From contig CABUAT010000024.1 in NCBI GenBank assembly GCA_902489665.1, forward strand, positions 1 through 30,988: 30,988 nucleotides of DNA, read 5' to 3'. A program made the translations under genes and the position numbers. This DNA is from an uncultured Collinsella sp. (GTDB taxonomy: Bacteria; Actinomycetota; Coriobacteriia; Coriobacteriales; Coriobacteriaceae). The notes beneath the pieces are model-generated. The model was not told the DNA's origin. It saw nothing but the letters and a program-made list of their open reading frames with translations, and made no database searches. Shown in pieces: positions 1-7,705 of this stretch (positions within the stretch are counted from its first letter, which is position 1; each line of letters starts with the position of its first letter).

Positions 1-1035
1 ATGTTCAATTTCGATGAGCCTCGTTACGAGAAGGTTGTGAGCGATGCCCTCGCTCTCCGTCCTCAGATTGAGGCTGCCGTGGACAAGGTCTGCGAGCAGG
101 GCTATTCCAACATCTTCTTCATCGGCTGCGGCGGCACCTGGGCGCACACGCTCCCGATGAAGTACTGGGTCGAGACCACCACGGCCGACGTCGACGTCCA
201 CTGCGAGATCGCCGCCGAGTTCCTCGCGTGCCCGCCCAAGGCCTTCAGCAAGGACTCGGTCTGCGTCTTCTCCACCCGCACCGGCACCACCCCCGAGATC
301 ATCGAGGCCGCCAAGTTCTGCCAGGAGCAGGGCGCCCGCACGCTGATGTACGTCTCCAACGACAACACCCCGGCCACCGAGTACGCCGACTACAAGTTCT
401 TCAGCTTCGCCGAGGACGACGTCCTGTGCGAGGCCATCTACACCTACCAGATCACGCTGGTCGCCCGCTTCCTCAAGAACGCCGGCGCCTTCCCCAAGTA
501 CGACACCTTCATGGAGGAGTTCGGCAACATCGCCCCGTACCTCATCAAGGCCAAGGACGCCCAGGACGAGCGCTGCGCCGCCATGGCCGAGGACTTCAAG
601 GACACCGACTACCACATGGTGATCGGCTCCGGCATGCTCTGGGGCGAGGCCTACGACTACGCCATGTGCATCCTCGAGGAGATGCAGTGGATCAAGACCA
701 AGTCCATCCACGCCGCCGAGTTCTTCCACGGCACCATCGAGCTGTGCGAGGAGGGCACGAGCCTCATCATGCTCTACGGCGAGGACGACACCCGCAAGCT
801 CATGGACCGCGTGGACAACTTCACCCACATGCTCGCCGACGAGAAGGGCGTCAACGTCCGCGTGAACAAGTTCGACACCGCCGAGGTCGAGCTGCCGTTC
901 AGCGACCCCGAGTTCCGCAAGATCGTCTCCCCGATGGTCACCTACACCATCACCGAGCGCCTGAGCTGCCATCTCGAGCACGTCCGCAACCACCCGCTCA
1001 CCACGCGTCGCTACTATCACCAGATGAACTACTAA
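1..1035 (+). CDS. SIS-domain sugar-amine deglycase-like protein (left copy)
   Basis: A 344-aa SIS (sugar isomerase) protein related to FrlB/GfrF-type deglycases, which cleave phosphorylated Amadori products into hexose phosphate plus amine in the cytoplasm. Visible family marks are the glycine-rich sugar-phosphate loop GCGGT near residue 43, STRTGTTPEII near residue 91 (second phosphate-binding region), and the C-terminal block AAEFFHGTIEL near residue 238, which includes residues usual in the active site of this family. It starts at the first base of the window, so its promoter and ribosome site are not visible. It is identical at DNA level to 7706-8740. From codon 36 to codon 323 every third base is G or C, unlike the PTS genes that follow. 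Substrate is inferred from neighbours; other SIS substrates are possible. Confidence 0.85.
   Translation: MFNFDEPRYEKVVSDALALRPQIEAAVDKVCEQGYSNIFFIGCGGTWAHTLPMKYWVETTTADVDVHCEIAAEFLACPPKAFSKDSVCVFSTRTGTTPEIIEAAKFCQEQGARTLMYVSNDNTPATEYADYKFFSFAEDDVLCEAIYTYQITLVARFLKNAGAFPKYDTFMEEFGNIAPYLIKAKDAQDERCAAMAEDFKDTDYHMVIGSGMLWGEAYDYAMCILEEMQWIKTKSIHAAEFFHGTIELCEEGTSLIMLYGEDDTRKLMDRVDNFTHMLADEKGVNVRVNKFDTAEVELPFSDPEFRKIVSPMVTYTITERLSCHLEHVRNHPLTTRRYYHQMNY
1..1035 (+). repeat. 1035-bp perfect direct repeat, left copy
   Basis: By eye this stretch is identical to 7706-8740 from the start codon to the stop codon. Identity stops right after TAA (next bases AGCAG here, TCCTT there). The left boundary cannot be seen because the window begins at the ATG. 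No transposase or terminal inverted repeats accompany the copies. Confidence 0.9.
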
Positions 1036-1218
1036 AGCAGCTTTCAGCGGCCGTTATTTTGCTCGGAAATAATTCGTTACGTTGCGTTCGTAAAACAATG
1101 CAAACAAATGTCGCAGTCTCGTTCTAGGGAGCCATGCCGGAGCTGGTCGTTTGAGGTCGTATTTGCTTGGACTCGACCATGCGGCTCGTTGGCATTTCAC
1201 GGTAGCGACTTCAAGGAG

Positions 1219-1253
1219 AAGAGGGGCATTTTTGCCAAATGCCCCTCTTGTTT
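1219..1253 (+). terminator. Intrinsic terminator after the left SIS gene
   Basis: Perfect 13-bp stem AAGAGGGGCATTT / AAATGCCCCTCTT (1219-1231 and 1237-1249) with a 5-nt loop, followed by GTTTG. The T tract is short, so efficiency may be moderate. The 372-bp gap 1036-1407 otherwise holds the next hairpin, a 12-bp palindrome CTTCATATGAAG (1277-1288) and a candidate operator; I see no gene in it. Confidence 0.7.
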
Positions 1254-1300
1254 GCGCCACAAGTGGCATTCGACACCTTCATATGAAGTGTTTGATATTG

Positions 1301-1339
1301 TAGACGGTTCAAAAATAAGATTGAACCGTCTATTTCTTT
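1301..1339 (+). terminator. Second intrinsic terminator upstream of the GntR genes
   Basis: Perfect 12-bp stem TAGACGGTTCAA / TTGAACCGTCTA (1301-1312, 1321-1332) with an 8-nt loop and a TTTCTTT tail. Together with the hairpin at 1219 it insulates the regulator genes from the left SIS gene. Confidence 0.7.
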
Positions 1340-1346
1340 CAAAATA

Positions 1347-1374
1347 ATACGTAATAGGTTATCTTATAACGTAT
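1347..1374. promoter_or_regulatory. Candidate GntR operator (28-bp inverted repeat)
   Basis: Arms ATACGTAATA (1347-1356) and TATAACGTAT (1365-1374) match as an inverted repeat at 9 of 10 positions around an 8-bp spacer, 33 bp before the first GntR start codon. GntR/HutC-family proteins bind such palindromes as dimers, so autoregulation is the simple reading. This is inference; no binding data. Confidence 0.45.
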
Positions 1375-1407
1375 AGAAGTTTCATAGAATGTTGTACGGA
1401 GAACGTT

Positions 1408-2196
1408 ATGATTAACCCAACTAGTGCTGTGCCGCTATATGTACAAGTGGCTGATGATTTGCGTCGCCGTATTGAGATGGGCGAGTTTTCCGAAAGTGGC
1501 GTGTTGCCTAGCGAAAATGGTTTTTGCGAAGAATACGAGGTTAGCCGTGCGACGATACGGAAGGCAATTCAAACTCTTGTGGATGACGACGTGCTTGATA
1601 CGCGTCATGGCAAGGGCACATTTATCCGGCAGCCAAAAATCGTCTCGAGCTTGAGCACGTTTAAGGGGTTCACTTATTTTTGCCATGAAAATAATATCGA
1701 AACCTCGTCTCGTGTTCTCGCTCTTCAGGAGGTCGAGCCGCCCGTTGCCGTCCGTCGTCATTTGCGAATGGAAGAGAACGAATCTGCGGTTTACCTCAAA
1801 CGCGTGAGGTCAATTAACCACATCAATGCAATGATTGAACATATTTATCTTCCAGTTAAGAACTTCGGGTTTTTACTGGGTGTCGATATGGAGAACGCAT
1901 CACTTTATGAAACGATTGAGAGAGAGACGGGACTGCGACTAGAGGATAATTGTTTCCCGTCTATTGTGCTTGAAGCAGGGCTTGCTACGGATGAGGAGAA
2001 GCGCATCCTTAATATCGCAGGAGAAGCTGCGATGTTTATATTGAGTGAGACCGTTTATATGAGCACTGGTAAGCCAGTGCACTTTACTAAGCAAGTGATG
2101 TTGGGTGATTATTTCAAATACTTCTTTTCGATTAAGGCTAATCAACTCGGCATCAATTGGCAGGGACTTGAAGCCGTTGAGTGTAGAAAGCAATAG
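1408..2196 (+). CDS. GntR-family (HutC/UTRA) transcriptional regulator
   Basis: A 262-aa regulator. Residues about 8-75 form the GntR winged helix, with the recognition-helix block VSRATIRKAIQTL and the wing HGKGTFI. Residues about 95-245 have the layout of a UTRA ligand-binding domain, which in this family senses a phosphorylated sugar or amine. The start is supported by CGGAG six bases before ATG. It is followed after 8 bp by a second GntR gene, so both are probably co-transcribed and probably control the PTS operon downstream. FrlR, the regulator of fructoselysine genes in Escherichia coli, belongs to the same family. AT-richer than the left SIS gene. Confidence 0.9.
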   Translation: MINPTSAVPLYVQVADDLRRRIEMGEFSESGVLPSENGFCEEYEVSRATIRKAIQTLVDDDVLDTRHGKGTFIRQPKIVSSLSTFKGFTYFCHENNIETSSRVLALQEVEPPVAVRRHLRMEENESAVYLKRVRSINHINAMIEHIYLPVKNFGFLLGVDMENASLYETIERETGLRLEDNCFPSIVLEAGLATDEEKRILNIAGEAAMFILSETVYMSTGKPVHFTKQVMLGDYFKYFFSIKANQLGINWQGLEAVECRKQ

Positions 2197-2204
2197 GTTG
2201 AATA

Positions 2205-2909
2205 ATGGTTAAAGTGGAGAGCGCTGTTCCATTGTATAAGCAGATCGTTCACGATCTTGTGAGTCGAATAGAAAGTGGCGTATATAGCGAAGGGGATAAG
2301 CTTCCTACTGAGACGGAGCTTATGGAGGAATATGGCGTTAGTCGTATTACTGTTCGATCGGCAATCAAGGAACTAGAGGATGCCGATATCGTTGAGCGCA
2401 CGCGAGGGAAAGGTACTTTTGTTACCACGACGCGCAATGCCTATGCAGCCGATGACCAGGAAAGCTTCACCCATTCCTGCATTCAAGAAAATAAAAAGCC
2501 TTCGACCGTAGTGCTCGAAGTAGCTTGGATTTATCCTACGCTGCGCGATGTGCGTTTTCTTCAGGTCCAGGAGGACGAGAATATTCTTCAGACTAGACGT
2601 TTGCGCTTAGTCGATGGCGTGCCAACGATGTTGGAAACCAATAGCTACACTCCTTCTCTTGCCTTTTTGGAACATGAAGATTTATCGGGTTCTCTACTTG
2701 AGGTGCTGGGAAGACGCCATATCGAACTTGGCAATAACGAGCGAACGTTGCAGGTGTGCTTTGCAAGTGCTTACGAGGCAGAACATTTGAATGTAAAGCC
2801 GGGATCTGCCCTTTTATTATTTGTAGATAAGCGTTGCAGCGCGCAGGGAGTGCCATTGTTTATTTCGCGGCAGGTGTACTGCACTGAGCGCTTAAAGTTT
2901 TATCTCTAG
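2205..2909 (+). CDS. Second GntR-family (HutC/UTRA) transcriptional regulator
   Basis: A 234-aa paralogue of the preceding regulator. The N-terminal winged helix (about residues 6-72) contains VSRITVRSAIKEL and RGKGTFV; the rest fits a UTRA effector domain. Start ATG lies 8 bp after the previous stop, with only a weak AGG in front, which suggests translational coupling. Two regulators of one family in tandem may read two different effectors, for example the two phosphorylated substrates split by the two kinds of SIS protein in this locus; that is inference. An intrinsic terminator follows, so the PTS operon has its own promoter. Confidence 0.9.
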   Translation: MVKVESAVPLYKQIVHDLVSRIESGVYSEGDKLPTETELMEEYGVSRITVRSAIKELEDADIVERTRGKGTFVTTTRNAYAADDQESFTHSCIQENKKPSTVVLEVAWIYPTLRDVRFLQVQEDENILQTRRLRLVDGVPTMLETNSYTPSLAFLEHEDLSGSLLEVLGRRHIELGNNERTLQVCFASAYEAEHLNVKPGSALLLFVDKRCSAQGVPLFISRQVYCTERLKFYL

Positions 2910-2955
2910 CGAAAGCCAAACCCCGGATCTTTCTTAACCGAATAACAAGAGATTG

Positions 2956-2984
2956 AAAACGCCCCGACAAAGGGGCGTTTTTTT
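2956..2984 (+). terminator. Intrinsic terminator of the GntR pair
   Basis: Stem AAAACGCCCC / GGGGCGTTTT (2956-2965, 2972-2981), 6-nt loop, run of seven T ending at 2984. Strong rho-independent form. Confidence 0.88.
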
Positions 2985-3033
2985 GCCGTTTACGGGCGAA
3001 TTATTACCGCTTAGGAAGCTTGATTGATCTGTC

Positions 3034-3061
3034 TTGACAAAGCGAAAGTTTCGAGGATACT
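3034..3061 (+). promoter_or_regulatory. Sigma-70-type promoter of the PTS operon
   Basis: TTGACA at 3034-3039 matches the -35 consensus fully. After 16 bp comes GATACT (3056-3061), a 4 of 6 match to the -10 box. Start of transcription would be near 3068, about 55 bp before the EIIA gene. Confidence 0.6.
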
Positions 3062-3077
3062 GTAGATAACAATACAA

Positions 3078-3093
3078 AATATAACGTTCTATT
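3078..3093. promoter_or_regulatory. Candidate repressor operator in the PTS leader
   Basis: AATATAACGTTCTATT is a 16-bp palindrome with one mismatched pair, centred on AACGTT and lying about 10-25 bp downstream of the predicted transcription start. It shares TATAACGT with the right arm of the repeat at 1347-1374, so the same GntR regulator may bind both. Position suits a repressor. Confidence 0.4.
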
Positions 3094-3123
3094 AACAGAT
3101 GATTGACTGAGATTGGGAGATAA

Positions 3124-3540
3124 ATGAGGAAGTTGCTTTTGGCCAGCCATGGGCCACTTGCTAGAGCGATGCGTGAAACGCTCCAGCTATTTTGCGGCGA
3201 AGATCCTCGCGTTAAGGTGCTATGCGCATATGTCGATGAGGACACGATGGATGTAAACGAGTTGATAGATTTTTGGGATCGTTCCCGCGACCCAGCAGAC
3301 CAGTGGATTGTCATCACTGATGTCTATGGTGGGTCAGTGAATAACGCTTTTATGGAAAGGTTGGGTGACGATTCTCTAAGGCTCATTGCCGGCATGTCGC
3401 TACCACTAGTGCTCGAAGTGTTTTCGAAATTGAGCACACTTGATGACGCCGAGCTCGCTGCATTGGTTTCAAGTGTCCGCCAAAAGGGCACATGCCTATG
3501 TTCACTGCCAAATTCGGTAGAAGAAGACGAGGATTTTTGA
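3124..3540 (+). CDS. PTS mannose-family EIIA component
   Basis: A 138-aa cytoplasmic phosphocarrier of the mannose/sorbose PTS family. His9 in LLLASHGPLA is the expected residue phosphorylated by HPr. The length fits a stand-alone EIIA-Man domain. ITDVYGGSVNNAF near residue 66 is the conserved loop of the fold. Start ATG is preceded by GGGAG. First gene of the operon and followed by EIIB after 13 bp. Ends in an acidic tail, EEDEDF, as do both EIIC proteins in the window. Substrate specificity cannot be read from this subunit. Confidence 0.9.
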   Translation: MRKLLLASHGPLARAMRETLQLFCGEDPRVKVLCAYVDEDTMDVNELIDFWDRSRDPADQWIVITDVYGGSVNNAFMERLGDDSLRLIAGMSLPLVLEVFSKLSTLDDAELAALVSSVRQKGTCLCSLPNSVEEDEDF

Positions 3541-3553
3541 GAAAGGAACAAAG

Positions 3554-4015
3554 ATGATTAAGCTGCTGAGAGTTGACCATCGCTTGCTTCATGGTCAGGT
3601 TGCCATGACTTGGACGCAAGAGCTTGACACCAATTGCATTTTGATTGCCTGCGATGCGGTTGTGAAGGATGACGTGCGCAAGACGACGCTTAAGCTGGCA
3701 CGTCCGGCAGGCGTCAAATTGGTTATCAAATCGGTCGATGATTCTATCGAGGCTCTTAGGAGCGGTGTGACCGATAAGTACCGTTTGTTCATTGTCGTTG
3801 AAAGCATCGAAGATGCTTACCGCGTGGCAAAGGGCTACAGCGAAATCGAGCATATCAACATTGGAGGAACGAAGCCGCGTGAGGGCGCAGATGTACGCCT
3901 ATCTTCAACGGTTTTCGCTACCGATCGCGACGTGGAGCTTCTACATGAGCTCAGTGATGCCGGAATCGAGGTGGAGATCAGGCAGGTACCTAGAGACGAG
4001 AAGATTTTGATTTAA
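3554..4015 (+). CDS. PTS mannose-family EIIB component
   Basis: A 153-aa mannose/sorbose-family EIIB. The N-terminal signature RVDHRLLHGQV contains the phosphorylated His13, which takes phosphate from EIIA and gives it to the incoming substrate. The block INIGGTKPREGA near residue 101 is typical of the family. GAAAGGA precedes the start. It lies between EIIA and EIIC in the usual order for this family, and the length is close to the usual 150-165 aa. Confidence 0.92.
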   Translation: MIKLLRVDHRLLHGQVAMTWTQELDTNCILIACDAVVKDDVRKTTLKLARPAGVKLVIKSVDDSIEALRSGVTDKYRLFIVVESIEDAYRVAKGYSEIEHINIGGTKPREGADVRLSSTVFATDRDVELLHELSDAGIEVEIRQVPRDEKILI

Positions 4016-4042
4016 GCACATACAATAGAAAGGGGATCTCTC

Positions 4043-4828
4043 ATGTTGACTCAAGCGATCCTTATCGGCCTCGTCGCAATGTGCGTGACATTTGAGTGGG
4101 CACTTGGCACTTGCCTTGCTTCTCGCCCGATTGTCACGGGCGTCCTCATCGGTCTTGTGATGGGTGATTTGCAGACGGGCATTATTGTCGGCGCCACGCT
4201 TGAAATGGTGTTCATTGGATCGGTTACCATCGGGGCGGCCGTTCCGCCTGACGTTATCACCGGTGGTATTTTGGGCACTGCCTTTGCAATTTCGACGGGT
4301 CAAGGCGCTGAAGTTGCGCTGACGCTCGCTTTCCCGATTGCGTCGCTTTATCTCATCATTGATAACGCGCTTACGCTGATCGTGATGCCGTTTTTCGTCC
4401 ATAAAGCGGACGACTGTGTGGCAAAGGGCGACCTCAAAGGTATGGAGCGGATGCATCTGCTTGGTGGATTCATCGTCAAATCGCTTCCTCGCTTTTTCGT
4501 GTGCTCCCTTGCTTTCTATCTCGGAACGCCGGTTATGAACGCGGTGCTTAACGCAATTCCCGAGTTTGTAAGTAACGGCCTGGTTATTGCGGGTGGATTC
4601 ATCCCTGCGCTCGGCATTGCACTGCTCGCTTCAATGATTGTCAACAAGCAGACTGCTATTTTCTTCGTGCTCGGGTTTGCGCTCTGTGCCTACATGAGCA
4701 TTCCAATCCTTGGTATTGCCATCATTGGGCTTTGCCTCGCAGTAATCCTCGTGGTGGTCCAGCCAAACTTCATTGCTCAGACGCCACAGCTTAGTTCGGA
4801 AGGGAGCTTCGACGATGACGACTTCTAA
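4043..4828 (+). CDS. PTS mannose-family EIIC membrane component
   Basis: A 261-aa hydrophobic protein with several membrane segments, the EIIC part of the transport channel. GDLQTGIIVGATLE near residue 47 and GAAVPPD near 69 are family hallmarks. An intact first helix, LTQAILIGLVAM, directly follows the start, which is the comparison that exposes the damage in the second EIIC (8860-9594). AGAAAGGGG provides a ribosome site. The C-terminus is acidic and overlaps the EIID gene by 14 bp, so the two are translationally coupled. Confidence 0.92.
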   Translation: MLTQAILIGLVAMCVTFEWALGTCLASRPIVTGVLIGLVMGDLQTGIIVGATLEMVFIGSVTIGAAVPPDVITGGILGTAFAISTGQGAEVALTLAFPIASLYLIIDNALTLIVMPFFVHKADDCVAKGDLKGMERMHLLGGFIVKSLPRFFVCSLAFYLGTPVMNAVLNAIPEFVSNGLVIAGGFIPALGIALLASMIVNKQTAIFFVLGFALCAYMSIPILGIAIIGLCLAVILVVVQPNFIAQTPQLSSEGSFDDDDF

Positions 4829-5645
4829 TGACACCAGTTCCAACAAGATTACAAAGCGTGATCTAAAATCGGTATTTTTCCGTTCGCTTACGATGGAGTA
4901 CTCCTGGAACTACGAGCGCCAGCAGCACATGGGATACTGCTTCTCTATGCTTCCCATCATTCGTCGCGTGTATAAGAATAAGGATGACCAGGCTGCTGCT
5001 GCTAAGCGTCACATGGAGTTCTTCAACACCACTCCTTATGTCTCAACATTAATTCTGGGCATTTCGGCAGCGATGGAAGAGGCAAACGCTAACGAAGAGG
5101 ATTTTGACGAATCCTCCATCAACAGCGTAAAGGCCGCTCTTATGAGCCCGCTGGCCGGCATCGGTGACTCTCTGTTCTGGGGAACGTTGCGTGTCATCGC
5201 CACTGGCTTGGGTGTGTCGCTTGCTATGCAGGGTAACATTCTCGGCCCGCTTCTCTTCCTTGTCGTATTCAATGTTCCGCATTATCTGATTCGTTGGTTC
5301 TGCCTTAAATGGGGCTATGGATTCGGAACCAGTTTCTTGAGCAAGATCGAGAAATCTGGTCTTATGCCAAAGCTCACTATGGGGGCTGCAATTCTCGGTC
5401 TTATGGTTATCGGCGCTATGGTGCCCAACCTTGTATCGGTCAGCGTGGCTGGTTCTCTCGGTACCGGCGACAGTGCGCAGACTATCCAAAGCATCATCGA
5501 CGGTATCATGCCGAGCCTGCTGCCGCTGCTTGTGACACTTGGAGTTTACGAACTCGTCCAGCACAAGGTCAAGATTGCTTGGATTCTCGTTATTCTCATG
5601 GCGGTTGGTATCGTCGGCTCCTTCTTCGGAGTGTTTGCAATCTAA
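4815..5645 (+). CDS. PTS mannose-family EIID membrane component
   Basis: A 276-aa EIID subunit that pairs with EIIC in the membrane. Family blocks seen are FFRSLTMEYSWNYERQQHMGY near the N-terminus, AAKRHMEFFNTTPY, and the GxGDSLFWGTLR region after residue 110 (MSPLAGIGDSLFWGT). The C-terminal third is hydrophobic. I chose ATG 4815 because GGGAG lies 9 bp upstream and the protein then begins MTTSNDTSSN; a longer in-frame reading from 4773 would run far into EIIC. Confidence 0.92.
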   Translation: MTTSNDTSSNKITKRDLKSVFFRSLTMEYSWNYERQQHMGYCFSMLPIIRRVYKNKDDQAAAAKRHMEFFNTTPYVSTLILGISAAMEEANANEEDFDESSINSVKAALMSPLAGIGDSLFWGTLRVIATGLGVSLAMQGNILGPLLFLVVFNVPHYLIRWFCLKWGYGFGTSFLSKIEKSGLMPKLTMGAAILGLMVIGAMVPNLVSVSVAGSLGTGDSAQTIQSIIDGIMPSLLPLLVTLGVYELVQHKVKIAWILVILMAVGIVGSFFGVFAI

Positions 5646-5693
5646 ATGGTTGATTTCGCCGTCTGGCCCAATTGAATTAGAAAGGTATATCTC

Positions 5694-6692
5694 ATGGTTT
5701 CATTTGATGAACAGGCAATTCTCGATAACGGTGCTTATATCTACAATCAACGTGCCGAAATTGAACGCATTGCTGACGAAATTTGCGAAAAGGGTTTCGA
5801 TTCGATTTTCTTCACCTCGTCAGGTGGCTCGCTTGCGATGATGCAGCCGTTTGACTATATGGTTTCTGTTATGTCCGATATTCCCGTCCAGTCCCAAGTT
5901 TCGGCAGATTTCCTCACGGTTGGCAATCGGCGCATCGGTAAGGGGACCTTGGCGTTCATGGCGTCCAAGTCGGGCGACACCAAAGAGACGGTCGCGGCGG
6001 CAAAGGCGGCAAAAGACGCAGGCTGCACCATTGTCTCTACGCTTGGCGTGGACGGTTCACCGCTTGGTGAACTTTCCGATTATGGAGTGATCTATAAGCA
6101 GGGCCGTCCTATGGAGCTCGTGCTGTACCTTCTGATTGGAAAGATTCTCAAGAACAGGGGCTTTTTCGATGACTACGATCGCTTCGCTGATGAGCTTGTG
6201 AATCTCCCCGCTGCTCTCGTTTCCGTCGGCAAGAACGCTGACGAGATGGCTCGCGCATATGCTCTGAAGCACAAGGACGATCCGTATCAGATTTGGATTG
6301 GTTCTGGCAATCTGTGGGGCCCCACGTATTCGTTTGCCATGTGTGTGCTCGAGGAGTCCCAATGGCTGCGCACCAAATCCGTTACATCGCCTGAGTTCTT
6401 CCATGGCACTATCGAACTTGTTGAGCCGGGCGTTTGCGTCGCGCTCGCAATGACGGAGGCGCAGACTAGGCCTCTTGATGAGCGCGTTGCACGCTTCTGT
6501 AAGCAATATGCGGATGATTTCACCGTATTCGATACGCATGATTATGAGTTGCCGGGTATCAGTGATGAATTCCGCTGGATGCTTTCTCCGGTGGTGCTCA
6601 ATGCCATTCTCTCGCGTGTGAGCAAGAATTTCGAGGAAATTCGTGACCATTCGCTCGACATCCGCCGTTATTACCGCAAGGTCGAGTACTAA
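5694..6692 (+). CDS. SIS-domain sugar-amine deglycase-like protein (operon paralogue)
   Basis: A 332-aa SIS protein clearly homologous to, but well diverged from, the identical pair at 1 and 7706: compare SPEFFHGTIEL here with AAEFFHGTIEL there, and GSGNLWGPTYSFAM with GSGMLWGEAYDYAM. It likely cleaves a 6-phosphorylated Amadori-type adduct delivered by the PTS encoded just upstream. The Salmonella gfr operon similarly joins a mannose-family PTS with two SIS deglycases (fructoselysine-6-P and glucoselysine-6-P). AGAAAGG precedes the start. Which adduct is used is unknown; codon use is mixed, like the PTS genes and unlike the duplicated SIS gene. Confidence 0.85.
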   Translation: MVSFDEQAILDNGAYIYNQRAEIERIADEICEKGFDSIFFTSSGGSLAMMQPFDYMVSVMSDIPVQSQVSADFLTVGNRRIGKGTLAFMASKSGDTKETVAAAKAAKDAGCTIVSTLGVDGSPLGELSDYGVIYKQGRPMELVLYLLIGKILKNRGFFDDYDRFADELVNLPAALVSVGKNADEMARAYALKHKDDPYQIWIGSGNLWGPTYSFAMCVLEESQWLRTKSVTSPEFFHGTIELVEPGVCVALAMTEAQTRPLDERVARFCKQYADDFTVFDTHDYELPGISDEFRWMLSPVVLNAILSRVSKNFEEIRDHSLDIRRYYRKVEY

Positions 6693-6722
6693 TAAAGACC
6701 GTACGTGATGGGAGGCGTTGAG

Positions 6723-7607
6723 GTGAAAATCGCAGCAATTGGTGACAACGTTATTGATCGCTATCTCAACAAAGGCGTTATGTATCCTGGTGGCAATGCC
6801 GTAAACGTCGCTGCCCATGCAAGCATGCTTGGCGCACAGGCTGCGTATATTGGGGAGATCGGCAACGACCTGGGAGGGCGAATAATCACCGATGCCCTTT
6901 CTTCGCTGAACGTTGACCTTTCGCAATCATGCATGCCTGAAAAAGCAACAACCAAGACTTGCGATGTAAATGTTTACAACGGTGAACGTGTCGAAGTTGG
7001 TTACGATACGGGGGCTTGCTGGGCGCACAAAACCCATATCAACGATTCTGATGTCAAGTTTCTTCAGGGATTCGATGCGGTTTTTACCAGCGTCAATGCA
7101 AAGCTGCAGGATGATGTGCACCTAGTTCAAGATCTTCCCGCTGTGGTGGTTTACGACTTTTCCGTTAAAGATAAGTATCGAACCGATGCATATTTCGATC
7201 TTGTTTGCCCTGCTACAACCCTTGGTCTGTTTTCCTGTTCCGGCGAGAGCGATCAACAGATTCAAGTTCTATTGAAGAGGGCCATAGAGCATGGTTGTCG
7301 CTACACGATTGCTACACGGGGATCTGCAGGGCCTGTGTTCTTTGACGGTTCCCGATGGTACCAGGGAAATATAAGACCCGTAGATGCGCTTGACACCATG
7401 GGCGCGGGAGATTCGTATATCACTGCGCTTGTTGTGAGCTGTCTCTCGCATGGCTGGAGTAAAAAGCAACCGCTCGATGCGGAGATCATTCGGGATGCAA
7501 TGGAATTCGCTGCTGACTATTCAGCTAAGAATTGCCTTAAACCCGGCGGCTTTGGATTCGAGCATAAACTCGCCGAGATGAAAGACGGCCAAGCTTCCAT
7601 TTCCTAG
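6723..7607 (+). CDS. PfkB-family carbohydrate kinase (FrlD-like)
   Basis: A 294-aa ribokinase/PfkB-family kinase. The start is GTG 6723, set by GGGAGG 7 bp upstream, giving the N-terminus MKIAAIGDN typical of FrlD-type fructosamine kinases; ATG 6708 lies before that ribosome site. PGGNAVNVAAH (about residues 22-32) is the substrate-binding signature and DTMGAGDSY contains the catalytic Asp230. It phosphorylates a sugar or sugar-amine with ATP. This is odd beside a PTS, which already delivers phosphorylated substrate; it may serve unphosphorylated adducts or a product of the SIS reaction. Last gene of the operon, with a weak terminator after it. Confidence 0.85.
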   Translation: MKIAAIGDNVIDRYLNKGVMYPGGNAVNVAAHASMLGAQAAYIGEIGNDLGGRIITDALSSLNVDLSQSCMPEKATTKTCDVNVYNGERVEVGYDTGACWAHKTHINDSDVKFLQGFDAVFTSVNAKLQDDVHLVQDLPAVVVYDFSVKDKYRTDAYFDLVCPATTLGLFSCSGESDQQIQVLLKRAIEHGCRYTIATRGSAGPVFFDGSRWYQGNIRPVDALDTMGAGDSYITALVVSCLSHGWSKKQPLDAEIIRDAMEFAADYSAKNCLKPGGFGFEHKLAEMKDGQASIS

Positions 7608-7620
7608 AAAGGTATTTTTT
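7597..7620 (+). terminator. Weak intrinsic terminator of the PTS operon
   Basis: Short stem CC(a)TTTC / GAAAGG with a 3-nt loop spanning the kinase stop codon, followed by TATTTTTT (7613-7620). The stem is only about 6 bp with a bulge, so read-through into the next SIS gene is plausible. Confidence 0.4.
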
Positions 7621-7623
7621 TAG

Positions 7624-7663
7624 GTCATTAAGTATTAATACGTAGTGAAATGACAAGTTGTCA
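7624..7663. promoter_or_regulatory. Cluster of palindromes upstream of the right SIS copy
   Basis: Contains GTCATT...AATGAC (7624-7629, 7649-7654), the 10-bp palindrome GTATTAATAC inside it, and TGACAAGTTGTCA (7651-7663). AATACGTAG resembles AATACGTAA of the repeat at 1346. TTGTCA (7658-7663) could also be a -35 box with TCTATT at 7681 after 17 bp, but transcription would then begin inside the ribosome site, so I leave the promoter open. Confidence 0.35.
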
Positions 7664-7705
7664 ATTGAAAAGAATTTCACTCTATTAAACGAAGGGATAT
7701 TAGAT

